Source: Anaerolineae bacterium (GTDB taxonomy: Bacteria > Chloroflexota > Anaerolineae > JAAYZQ01). Taken from it: a DNA stretch of 32,988 nt. The position numbers were made by a program, and so were the translations under genes. The stretch spans positions 1 through 32,988 of the forward strand of contig JAFGOG010000015.1 of assembly GCA_016926595.1 (NCBI GenBank). The letters are read 5' to 3'. Every line of letters begins with the position of its first letter. The first letter of the stretch is position 1. The notes under the pieces are model-generated. The model searched no databases. It was not told the DNA's origin and saw nothing but the letters and a program-made list of their open reading frames with translations. Positions 17,722-25,488 of the stretch are shown one piece after another.

Positions 17722-17747
17722 GACCCGCATCCCGGAAGGATCGGGTC
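17722..17747 (-). promoter_or_regulatory. Hairpin in the 5' leader of the giant secreted protein gene
   Basis: GACCCG and ATCC (17722-17727, 17729-17732) pair with GGAT and CGGGTC (17738-17747) around a 5-base loop, with one bulged base. It lies just downstream of the proposed -10 element, at or near the mRNA 5' end. It could stabilise the long transcript. Confidence 0.5.
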
Positions 17748-17753
17748 ATGACT

Positions 17754-17759
17754 ACTATA
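17754..17759 (-). promoter_or_regulatory. Candidate -10 element for the cupredoxin cluster
   Basis: TATAGT on the minus strand, about 90 bp before the ATG at 17665. No good -35 lies 16-18 bp upstream (the hexamer there is ATGCGC). A weak -35 would fit a promoter that needs an activator bound at the adjacent CTGGTCA array. Confidence 0.4.
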
Positions 17760-17790
17760 CCACATTGGGGCGCGGCGCGCATCGGGCAGG

Positions 17791-17869
17791 TGACCAGTCT
17801 TGACCCTGGTCATGAGGGGGGTTTATAGGCTGGTCAGGAGGGGAGTTTATTGCCTGGTCAGGTGACCAG
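17791..17869. promoter_or_regulatory. CTGGTCA/TGACCAG site array, 24-bp spacing
   Basis: CTGGTCA occurs at 17806, 17830 and 17854, exactly 24 bp apart. The first two are embedded in 24-bp near-identical units (CTGGTCA, a GAGGGG block, then GTTTAT). Inverted TGACCAG copies stand at both ends (17791-17797, 17863-17869), and the last pair forms CTGGTCAGGTGACCAG, a perfect 7-2-7 palindrome. The array lies upstream of the giant secreted protein gene and overlaps the last codons of the adjacent LuxR-type regulator gene. It is a candidate binding region for that regulator. Confidence 0.6.
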
Positions 17870-18539
17870 GGGAAGGTTCTCGATCTTGAGTCCCTGATTC
17901 GGAAAGGAGGTGGTGCTGCATGGCCAGGGCGACGGCCTCGGTGCGGGTGGCGACGCCCAGTTTGGACAGGATGTTGCTGACGTGGAACTTGGCGGTGGAC
18001 CGGCTGATGGTGAGCCGCTCGGCGATCTCGACGTTATTGAGGCCCTGGGCCATGAGGGCCAGGACGTCGTGCTCGCGTGGAGTGATCTCGCAGCCGGGCA
18101 GGAGGGGCGAGGCTACGCCCTGAACCAGGGCCTGCGTCGCTTCGGGAGCAAGGGTAGTCTGGCCAGCGTGGGCAGCACGGATGGCGGCCGCCAGCTCGTC
18201 GGCGGTGACGTTCTTGAGGAGGTAGCTGATCGCCCCGGCCTGCAGCGCGCCATGGACCAGGTCGGCCTCGTGAAAGCTGGTCAGGGCGATGATCTGGGGG
18301 TGAGGCCGGCGCTCGGCGATGAGGCGGGTGGCGGTGACGCCATTCATGCCGGGCATGACCAGGTCCATCAGCACGACGTCAGGTTGGAGCCGGGCGCAGA
18401 GCCGGATGGCCTCCTCTCCGCTGGCCGCTTCGCCGGCCAGCTCCAGGTCGTCAAAGGCGAGCAGAAAAGTGGCCAGCCCGCGGCGCACCAGGGCATGGTC
18501 GTCTACGAGCAGGACGCGGATGGTTTTGGATGCTACCAT
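17847..18539 (-). CDS. NarL/LuxR-family response regulator
   Basis: A 230-residue DNA-binding regulator. The receiver domain (about 5-125) has VLLVDDH, phospho-acceptor Asp59 in VVLMDLVMPGMNG, Thr/Ser in ALTSF, and Lys in YLLKNV. The LuxR-type HTH (about 150-215) has ITPREHDVLALMAQGLNNVEIAERL and STAKFHVSNILSKLGVATRTEAV. It lies 44 bp after the histidine kinase, its likely partner, in the same orientation. The C-terminal codons run into the CTGGTCA array that precedes the cupredoxin cluster, so control of that cluster is plausible. The receiver is very similar to the stand-alone receiver at 1485-1934. ATG at 18539; no strong ribosome-binding site is evident. Confidence 0.93.
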   Translation of the reverse strand: MVASKTIRVLLVDDHALVRRGLATFLLAFDDLELAGEAASGEEAIRLCARLQPDVVLMDLVMPGMNGVTATRLIAERRPHPQIIALTSFHEADLVHGALQAGAISYLLKNVTADELAAAIRAAHAGQTTLAPEATQALVQGVASPLLPGCEITPREHDVLALMAQGLNNVEIAERLTISRSTAKFHVSNILSKLGVATRTEAVALAMQHHLLSESGTQDREPSPGHLTRQ

Positions 18540-18558
18540 ATTAACGCCTCTCCGATCT

Positions 18559-18590
18559 TGTCATTCTGAGCGAAGCGAAGAATCTATTCT
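18559..18590. repeat. Half-copy of the CTGAGCGAAGCGAAG repeat
   Basis: TTGTCATTCTGAGCGAAGCG followed by AAGAATCT repeats the left arm of the element at 11798-11858, with only one or two changes. The right arm is absent. It spans the junction of the kinase stop codon (18584) and the regulator gene. Confidence 0.75.
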
Positions 18591-21500
18591 CCCGGCCACA
18601 GGACGGTCACTTGCGTACCCTGGCCGATCTGGCTGCGAATGGTCAGTTTGGCGCCGATGCCCTCAGCCCGCTCGCGCATGATGCCGAGGCCCAGGGAATC
18701 GGGCTGAACGGCGGTGAGGTCAAAGCCACGGCCGTCGTCGGCGATCGACAGCTCGATCGGGGCTGCGGCCTCCTGGCCCTCGCCGGCAGAATCAGCATGG
18801 GACAGGCAGCGCAGGCTGACAGTGGCGTGACTGGCGCCAGAGTGCTTGGCGATGTTGCTCAGCGCCTCCTGGGCGATGCGGTACAGGTTGACCTGGACGT
18901 CGGGCGGCAGCGAGGGTGGCTTGTCCATGAGCTGTTCGATCGGCAGGCGCGAGCGGCTGGCAGTCGCCTCGACCAACTGGCGGAGCAGTTCGGCCAGGTT
19001 GGCTTCGAGCAGGGCCGCCGGGCGCAGCTCCAGCAGCAGGGTACGCATCTCGGCCAGGGCGCCGCGGGTTAATTGGTGCAGCTCGGCCAGCGAGCGCTGC
19101 CCCTCGGCGGGGCTGCGCTCCCACAGGCGGGGCAGCACCTCGGCGATGAGGCTGGCCGAAAAGAGGGTTTGGCTGACCGCGTCGTGCAGGTCGCGGGCCA
19201 GCCGCTGGCGCTCCTCGGTAGCGGCCAAGGACTGCGCCTGCCGGTAGAGGCGGGTGTTTTCCATGGCCACTGCTGCCTGGCTGGCAAAGGCCTGGGCCAG
19301 GTTCACCTGGCGTGGGTCGGGGTGGATCGGGCTGGCGAAATGGAGCTCCACCAGGCCTACCACCCGATCCTGGATCGCCAGCGGGATGCCGATCCAGGAT
19401 CGGACTCGACCATAGAGCAACTCGAACAGATCGCCGGCAGCATGGCGCAAGGCCTGAGCCATGTCGGCATCGGACTGTAGGTCGGGGATGATCGCCGCGA
19501 TCTGGTCGGCGACCACGCTGCCGCGGACAGGGCAGTGCGTCATTGGGAACTGCACGGACAGGACCTGTTCCAGGGGCAGAGGGCCGTCGTAGGCCACGGC
19601 GGTCAGGGTGTCATCTTCCAGCTTGAAGATGGCGGCGCCTTCACAGGCCAGGGCAGCCCGCATCTGCTTGAGGATCAGGTCCAACAACGGCTCCAGGTCG
19701 GGTGTCAAGGCCACCTGGCGGGAAATCTCGAGCAGGGTGGACAGCTCGCGGGTGCGCTCGGCGACGCGCTGCTCGAGGAGCTGGTAGGCCTCCACCCGGT
19801 CGGTGATATCCTCGCCGATGCCGGCGTAGCGGTAGACCTGGCCCTTCTCGTCGCGGATCGGAAAGGTGCGGGCTCTGGCCCAGCGCAGCGAGCCATCGGG
19901 GCGCACAATCCGGTATTCCAGGTCGTAGCCGGCCGGTCCCTGGCTGCGGACTGTGGCGGCCACCCGCTCGCGGTCGTCGGGGTGGACGGCTTGCAGAAAG
20001 TTGTAGCGGTCGGCATACAGGTCCTGGATGCGATAACCGGTCAGCTCTTCGTAAGCCGGGCTGACGTAAAGGAAACGGTCGGTGGCCACGTCGGTGATCC
20101 AAAAGACCTCGCGGACGTTCTCGGCCAACTGGCGGAACTGTTCCTCGCTGGCGCGCAAATCGGCGGTTCGCTCTTCAACCCGGGCCTCCAGCTCGTCGCG
20201 GGCCTGGCGAAGCGCCTCCTCGGCTTGCTTGCGGCCGGTGATATCGACGGTGGTAATGACGGCCCCCCAGTCGGGAAAAGGCAGCGGCGCGGCGCTGACG
20301 CTAGTCCAGATCAGCTCGCCGTCTTCTTTGACGATGCCGGTCTCGACGTCCTGAACCGGCTGCTGCTCGGCGGCAGCCCGGCTGCTGGCAAACTCGTGGG
20401 GCGACATCTCGGCGCCGTCGGCGCGGAGATAGGTGCGCCGCTTGTAGTTTCCGTGCTCCAGTCCGGCCTGGGGCAGGTCGAGGATCGACGCCATGGCCGG
20501 GTTTGACCTGACGACGTTGCGCGCCCCGTCGAGGACGGAAACGCCGATGGGCAGCACGTCGAACAGGGCGCTGAGTTTCTCCTCGCTGTCGCGCAGCCGG
20601 TCCAGGTTGCGGCTGTTGACCAGGGCGACGGCTGTCGCCTCGCCAAAGGCGGCGGCCAGGCGGGCGTCGTTGTCGTCAAAGCCGCCGGGCTTGCCCGATA
20701 GGCCGAGCAGGCCGACGACCCTTCCCTCGACAACTAGAGGGGCAAAGAGGACATTATCGAGGATGACGTGCCCGTCGGGCAGGAACCTGGCCCACTGATT
20801 GTGGGCAAAATCGTTGTCGTACACCGCCTGGCCGGATTGATAGGCCAGGGCGCGCAGGCCGCGGATCGGCATCGGCAACGAGGGGTCCACGGTGCACGAC
20901 AGCCCGCCGGCGTCGAGGAACACCAGGTCGTTCTGCGTGCCGTCGGCTGAAGACAGGGCGACATAACCACTGGTGGCTCCGAGCAGGTTCTTGCACACGT
21001 CGAAAATGGCGCGGGCGGCGTCCTCGAAGTGGCGGTGGGCCAGGACGGCTTGGGTGCCGGCCAACAGGGCCGTGATCTCGGCCTCATGCTGTTGGGCGTG
21101 GTCAAGGGCGGCACGCAGTTCGTCGGCCTGGCGCTCGCTTTCCTCCCTGGCCTCGATGTGCTGCATGCCCAGCGAAGCCAGTGCGGCGAGCTGGACGAGC
21201 AGGGCCTCGTCTTCGGCATCAAAGTCCCCCTCCGCCTTGTCGGAGACCATGATCAGCCCGCTGGCCTGGCCGTCGCGCCCGACCAGCCGGGCGCCGAGCA
21301 GGCCGCGCAGCGGCCGGTGGCCGGGCGGCAGCCCCCACCAGGCCGGGTGGGCGCGAAGCTGCTCGTCGGTCAGGCGCAGGGAGGGCGTTTGCTGGATCAG
21401 GTCCAGGTAGACGCCGCCCTTTTGGACGTCAAAGAGCTCGCCGGGCGGGCAGGCGGCCGCGCTGGAGGCCGCCCGAGAGGCAGCGCCGACGCGAAAGTGG

Positions 21501-21655
21501 CCGTTTTGGTAGCCGTGTCCGGCGACGCCGAGCCGGGCGCCGGTCAGGTTCCGGGCGGCGTCGACTATGCACTGCAATAGACCGGTTATGGTCTTTTCGG
21601 ACAGAACCTCCTTGGAGACGGCGATCAAGGTCTGGTAGCGCGTTTTGCTTTTCAC
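18584..21655 (-). CDS. Soluble GAF/PAS sensor histidine kinase (HisKA_3 type)
   Basis: A 1023-residue kinase without TM helices, hence cytoplasmic. Domains in order: GAF (about 25-170), a short coiled stretch, GAF (about 195-355), PAS (about 360-485), coiled coil (AEEALRQARDELEARVEERT), PAS with PAC (about 510-630, ending RYAGIGEDITDR), and GAF (about 655-800). Then come HisKA_3 with phospho-acceptor His824 in ARDLHDAVSQTLF, and HATPase_c with N-box EALSNIAKHS and ADDGRGFD. This NarX/DesK-type core matches the LuxR-type regulator downstream. Starts: GTG at 21655 overlaps the GH31 stop by 4 bp (GTGA) with GGAGG just before it; an upstream TTG (21676) is less likely. The ligand is unknown, since GAF domains can bind small molecules, haem or cyclic nucleotides. 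Confidence 0.93.
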   Translation of the reverse strand: MKSKTRYQTLIAVSKEVLSEKTITGLLQCIVDAARNLTGARLGVAGHGYQNGHFRVGAASRAASSAAACPPGELFDVQKGGVYLDLIQQTPSLRLTDEQLRAHPAWWGLPPGHRPLRGLLGARLVGRDGQASGLIMVSDKAEGDFDAEDEALLVQLAALASLGMQHIEAREESERQADELRAALDHAQQHEAEITALLAGTQAVLAHRHFEDAARAIFDVCKNLLGATSGYVALSSADGTQNDLVFLDAGGLSCTVDPSLPMPIRGLRALAYQSGQAVYDNDFAHNQWARFLPDGHVILDNVLFAPLVVEGRVVGLLGLSGKPGGFDDNDARLAAAFGEATAVALVNSRNLDRLRDSEEKLSALFDVLPIGVSVLDGARNVVRSNPAMASILDLPQAGLEHGNYKRRTYLRADGAEMSPHEFASSRAAAEQQPVQDVETGIVKEDGELIWTSVSAAPLPFPDWGAVITTVDITGRKQAEEALRQARDELEARVEERTADLRASEEQFRQLAENVREVFWITDVATDRFLYVSPAYEELTGYRIQDLYADRYNFLQAVHPDDRERVAATVRSQGPAGYDLEYRIVRPDGSLRWARARTFPIRDEKGQVYRYAGIGEDITDRVEAYQLLEQRVAERTRELSTLLEISRQVALTPDLEPLLDLILKQMRAALACEGAAIFKLEDDTLTAVAYDGPLPLEQVLSVQFPMTHCPVRGSVVADQIAAIIPDLQSDADMAQALRHAAGDLFELLYGRVRSWIGIPLAIQDRVVGLVELHFASPIHPDPRQVNLAQAFASQAAVAMENTRLYRQAQSLAATEERQRLARDLHDAVSQTLFSASLIAEVLPRLWERSPAEGQRSLAELHQLTRGALAEMRTLLLELRPAALLEANLAELLRQLVEATASRSRLPIEQLMDKPPSLPPDVQVNLYRIAQEALSNIAKHSGASHATVSLRCLSHADSAGEGQEAAAPIELSIADDGRGFDLTAVQPDSLGLGIMRERAEGIGAKLTIRSQIGQGTQVTVLWPGE

Positions 21656-24186
21656 CGCACCTCCAACCGGGTCCAATCCCCGGCGGTTAACCGAACCGTG
21701 TTGTGCTCCGCGTCAACGGTCATGTCCACTGGCTGGCCGTCGACCAACGCCCGGCGTGGCGCCGCCGGCAGGCCATGGAGGTGGATGTCAAAGCGGCCGT
21801 AACCGGGGTCGAGCGATCCTTCGACCGCGCGCTGCACGGTCAGCCTGGGCGCAGACGACCGGCGCGAGGCCGGCTTGAGCTGGCAAGTAAAGCGCGTCGA
21901 TCGGAATTCGCCGGCCTGGTAGGCCAGGGTGTGACCGTCGTCTTCGTACAGCCGGCTTTCGCCGTCTCCGGGGTAGATGTGCAGGTGCAGGGCCGGGGGC
22001 GGCCACTCGCCGGTGTGCTGCACCACGGGCGCCATCGGCACGACAGAGCCGGCCCGGACAAAGATCGGCATCCGCTCCAGCGGCGCGTCGACCTCCATAT
22101 CGCCGCCGCACCCCGTGCCGGTCCAAAAGTCGTACCAGGCGCCCTCTGGCAGGTAGACCCGCCGCCGGGTCTGGCCGGGGTAGCCGACCGGCGCGGCCAG
22201 GAGGGCGTCGCCGAACAGGAACTGGTCGTCGAGGTTGTAGGTGCGCCGGTCGGTGGGGAAGGCCAGGGCCAGGGGGCGCATCATCGGCAATCCGGCCTGG
22301 GCTGCCTGCCAGGCGGCGGTGTAGGCGTAGGGCAGCAGCTCGTAGCGCAGCTCGATCCAGCGGCGGCAGATCGATTCGTACGGCTCGCCAAAGGCCCACG
22401 GCTCCTGGGGCCTGGCGCCGGCGGCGGAGTGGTTGCGGAAAAAGGGGGTCAGGGCGCCGACCTGGGTCCAGCGGGCCAGGAGCTCGCCGTCGCAGTCGCC
22501 GGCAAAGCCACCGGTGTCGGGCCCGCAAAAGGCGACGCCGCTGAGCCCCAGGTTCAGGCACATACTCACGCCGAGGCGGAGGTGGGCCCAGGTAGACCAG
22601 TTGTCGCCGGTCCAGGCCAGGGCGTGGCGCTGCACGCCGGCATAAGCCGAACGGGTGATGAGCGGCACGCGCTCGTTGGGCCGCAGGCGGCGCAGCCCTT
22701 CGGCGCTGGCGCGGGCCATCTGGAGGCCGTAGGCGTTGTGGACCTCGCCGTGGCAGGCGCCGTGGCCGTCATAGTCGTGGACCAGGTGGGGCGGCATGGT
22801 CTGGCCGAGGAATATGGCCGGCTCGTTCATGTCGTTCCAAAAGCCGTCGAGGCCGGCGTCGAGCAGGGGGCGGTACAGCTCGCCCCACCAGGCCCGGACC
22901 TGGGGATCGGTGAAATCGGGGAAATAACAGTCGCCGGGCCAGACCGGACCGCGGAAGGGCCGGCCGTCGGGCAGCTTGCAGAAAAACCCGCGGGCCAGTC
23001 CTTGATCGTGAACGGCATAGCCCGGATCGACCTTGACGCCCGGATCGATGATGGCGATGGCGCGAAAGCCCTGCTCGTGCAGGTCGGCCAGCAGGCGCGG
23101 CGGATCGGGAAAGCGGCCGGGGTCCCAGGTAAAGATGCGAAAGCCGTCCATATAGTCGATGTCGAGGTGGATGGCGTCGCAGGGGATGCGGCGGCGGCGG
23201 AACTCGGCGGCCAGGGAACGGACCTGCTCTTCAGGGGAGTAGCTCCAGCGGCTCTGGTGGTAGCCGAGCGCCCAGCGGGGCGGCAGAGGCATCCGGCCGG
23301 TGAGCCGGGTATAGCTGGCCAGCACGTCCGAGATGCCCGGCCCGCCGAAAAAGTAGGCGCACAGCTCGCCGGCGCCGGCCCTGTAGCTAAGCAGGTCGGA
23401 CCGGGACCGGCCCAAATCCAGGTGGGCGCGGCCGGGGTTGTCGAAAAAGAGGCCGTAGGCCTGCCCATTGTGCAGGCTGACCAGGAAGGGGATGCTGTGG
23501 TAGAGCGGGTCGCGGCCCGGCGGGTAAGAGCCGGGGTCGGTGTTCCACATCTCCAGAGATCTGCCCCGCAGGTTGAGGTCAAAGGCCTTTTCGCCCAGGC
23601 CATAGACCGGCTCGCCCTCCGCCAGGCGGCGGGTGCAAAAGGCGCCCAGGTCCAGGAAGCCAAGTCCGGCGCCGTCGTCGCTCAGCAGGCGGCCGCCGGC
23701 ATCGTAGAAGGCCAAGCGGCAGGGCGATCTCTGCACGGCGCAGACCAGGTCGGCGGTGCGGATCGTAACCACCTGGGGGCCGTCGTCGAGGTCAAAGGGG
23801 ACCGGCGGCCATTTCGCATCCGGGTCCAAGGCATAGGAAAAGAGGGGCGGGAAGCCGTCTGGCCCGGCGCGGCGCAGGCGGAGGCGGATCAGGCCGGCGG
23901 CCAGCACCTCCAGGCGCAGGACGCCGTTGGCGGCCTCCAGGTCGACGCAATTGGGCGGAATCGCGCCGCCGGTGCGGCAGGCGACAATGTCGCCCAAGGG
24001 TTCCCTGTCCCGCGCGCGACCAAAGGGGCGACGCAGCATTGGCCGGCGGCCGGCCGCGGGTGCGGCGCACCAGTTGTCATAATACCAGCGGCGCAGCGGA
24101 TGGAGCAGCGAGTCAACGATCGTCCGCACCGGGAAGGTGCGGACGATCTTGAGCAGTTGACCGGGTGACCAACCCTGAGACGGCAT
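21652..24186 (-). CDS. Glycoside hydrolase family 31 (alpha-glucosidase/xylosidase-like)
   Basis: An 844-residue GH31 enzyme hydrolysing terminal alpha-linked sugars. After an N-terminal helical stretch (1-60) come the GH31 beta-sandwich (about 85-290), the catalytic TIM barrel (about 295-640) and C-terminal beta domains. The nucleophile is Asp452 in DGFWNDMNEP and the acid/base is Asp528 in WTGDNWSTW. YGLGEKA and RWALGYHQSRWSY are also family hallmarks. There is no signal peptide, so it is probably intracellular. It lies 9 bp after the AHSA1-PDZ-DinB gene and overlaps the kinase start by 4 bp. Substrate (maltose, isomaltose or xyloside) cannot be assigned by eye. Confidence 0.94.
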   Translation of the reverse strand: MPSQGWSPGQLLKIVRTFPVRTIVDSLLHPLRRWYYDNWCAAPAAGRRPMLRRPFGRARDREPLGDIVACRTGGAIPPNCVDLEAANGVLRLEVLAAGLIRLRLRRAGPDGFPPLFSYALDPDAKWPPVPFDLDDGPQVVTIRTADLVCAVQRSPCRLAFYDAGGRLLSDDGAGLGFLDLGAFCTRRLAEGEPVYGLGEKAFDLNLRGRSLEMWNTDPGSYPPGRDPLYHSIPFLVSLHNGQAYGLFFDNPGRAHLDLGRSRSDLLSYRAGAGELCAYFFGGPGISDVLASYTRLTGRMPLPPRWALGYHQSRWSYSPEEQVRSLAAEFRRRRIPCDAIHLDIDYMDGFRIFTWDPGRFPDPPRLLADLHEQGFRAIAIIDPGVKVDPGYAVHDQGLARGFFCKLPDGRPFRGPVWPGDCYFPDFTDPQVRAWWGELYRPLLDAGLDGFWNDMNEPAIFLGQTMPPHLVHDYDGHGACHGEVHNAYGLQMARASAEGLRRLRPNERVPLITRSAYAGVQRHALAWTGDNWSTWAHLRLGVSMCLNLGLSGVAFCGPDTGGFAGDCDGELLARWTQVGALTPFFRNHSAAGARPQEPWAFGEPYESICRRWIELRYELLPYAYTAAWQAAQAGLPMMRPLALAFPTDRRTYNLDDQFLFGDALLAAPVGYPGQTRRRVYLPEGAWYDFWTGTGCGGDMEVDAPLERMPIFVRAGSVVPMAPVVQHTGEWPPPALHLHIYPGDGESRLYEDDGHTLAYQAGEFRSTRFTCQLKPASRRSSAPRLTVQRAVEGSLDPGYGRFDIHLHGLPAAPRRALVDGQPVDMTVDAEHNTVRLTAGDWTRLEVR
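24118..24148. repeat. 31-bp hairpin inside the start of the GH31 gene
   Basis: GATCGTCCGCACC (24118-24130) and its exact reverse complement (24136-24148) flank GGGAA. The hairpin lies 38-69 bases into the GH31 coding sequence, over codons for KIVRTFPVRTIV, where it could influence translation. It may be chance in GC-rich coding DNA. Confidence 0.7.
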
Positions 24187-24195
24187 TCGCCTCTA

Positions 24196-25407
24196 CTACC
24201 CGGCGCGGACGGCCTGGATGGTGGCCTTGATCTGCCCGATGTGCTCTTTGGTGTGCGCGGGCAGCCCGACCATGTATTGGCTGAGGCGGTGGAAGCGGGC
24301 CTTGTGAGCGACGGTCGTGGCGGGCAGCCGGCGTATCAGGGCCACCGTCTCCGCCTCGTCGGCCAGGAAGCGGGATACCATCCCGTCCAGGGTGGGGGTG
24401 ATCTCCAGGGCGGCTGCCAACCGGCCTGACAGCGCGGCGGGGTCGCCTGGGCCGGTGTCCACAAAACCGTCCACGGCGACGCAAAAGCCAAAGCACTGCT
24501 GGTCCCGCTCGGTGATCGACAGGTGAGCCAGCACCTCCTTGACCGACCACTCGCCCTTGGCCGGCGACCGGCTGGCTTCGTCGTCGGTCAGCCCTTCGAC
24601 GGCGGCCTTGAGCGCGACGTCAGTCTCGGCGTACAGCTCGGCCACGCGGTTGGCCAGGTCATCGGCGGTGGGCGGCGTCTCTTCGACGGGCCGCTGGCCC
24701 AGGGTAAGGGCAATGGTACGGCGCTCCTGGCCATGGACCACGACCGCTTCAATGGTGTCGCCGGCGTGGTGGCGGCTCAAGATCGGCCCAAGCTCGTGGT
24801 AGCCGGGTGTGGCGACGCCGTCGAGGGAGACGATCACGTCGCCCTTGACCAGGCCGGCGGCCCGGGCGCCGCTGCCTTCGATGGTGTCGTTGATATAGAC
24901 GCCCTCGTTGACGGCGATGCCTTCCTTGGCCGCCCGTTCGGCATTGAGGACATCGAACAGGATGCCCATGAACGGCCGGCTGGCAATGCGCAGGTCGGTG
25001 CCGGTCTCCAAGGTCGATTTGAGGTTGTCCAGGCCTTGATCCCAGCCCTTTTCCGACGCGGCGACATGTGCGTCCCACTCAGGGCTGGGGCCAAAGCCGG
25101 CGTGGACGATGGTGACGCGCGTGCCGCCGGCCTCTGGCTCGACGGTAAAGGTGACGGTCGTCTCGCCCGGCTCGCCGGTGCCCTGCCAGGTAATAACAGC
25201 GCGGCGGGGCGGATCCAGCTCGACGAACCGGCCGCTGGCCTGGTAGCCACTGTCCCAGCGGACCTGGTAGGCGCCTTTGGGTTGGAGCACAGTCCAGGCA
25301 TAGTCGCACATCCACTCGCGCAGCTCGCTGGCCCTGGTCACGGCCTCGAAGGCCATTTCCGGTGTGGCGTCGATGAGGGTGCTTCGCTCGACTTTTCTGT
25401 CAGACAT
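24196..25407 (-). CDS. AHSA1/SRPBCC-PDZ-DinB three-domain protein
   Basis: A 403-residue cytoplasmic protein with three recognisable parts. An AHSA1/SRPBCC-like domain comes first (about 5-145: STLIDATPEMAFEAVTRASE, GYQASGRFVELDPPRR, and GWDQGLDNLKSTLE). A PDZ domain follows (about 165-240: GVYINDTIEGSGARAAGLVK then GDVIVSLDG). The C-terminal part is a DinB-like four-helix bundle (about 250-400: AKGEWSVKEVLAHLSITERD and LPAHTKEHIGQIKATI). SRPBCC folds bind hydrophobic ligands, PDZ binds peptide tails, and DinB-like bundles often bind metal through His residues; His321, His380 and His384 approximately fit. Start ATG 25407 (GAGGAGATAAA). I cannot assign a function. Confidence 0.8.
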   Translation of the reverse strand: MSDRKVERSTLIDATPEMAFEAVTRASELREWMCDYAWTVLQPKGAYQVRWDSGYQASGRFVELDPPRRAVITWQGTGEPGETTVTFTVEPEAGGTRVTIVHAGFGPSPEWDAHVAASEKGWDQGLDNLKSTLETGTDLRIASRPFMGILFDVLNAERAAKEGIAVNEGVYINDTIEGSGARAAGLVKGDVIVSLDGVATPGYHELGPILSRHHAGDTIEAVVVHGQERRTIALTLGQRPVEETPPTADDLANRVAELYAETDVALKAAVEGLTDDEASRSPAKGEWSVKEVLAHLSITERDQQCFGFCVAVDGFVDTGPGDPAALSGRLAAALEITPTLDGMVSRFLADEAETVALIRRLPATTVAHKARFHRLSQYMVGLPAHTKEHIGQIKATIQAVRAG

Positions 25408-25488
25408 TTTATCTCCTCCTGCATGCGGCCCAGTATCGGGGCTGTTTGCTATTCTAACCGTCAAGACCTCTATCAGGTTCAATCAATG

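Noticed and set aside
21703..24168. 821-residue open frame on the plus strand
   Set aside because: It is the antisense shadow of the GH31 gene, which has intact catalytic motifs. No domain is visible in the plus-strand translation.
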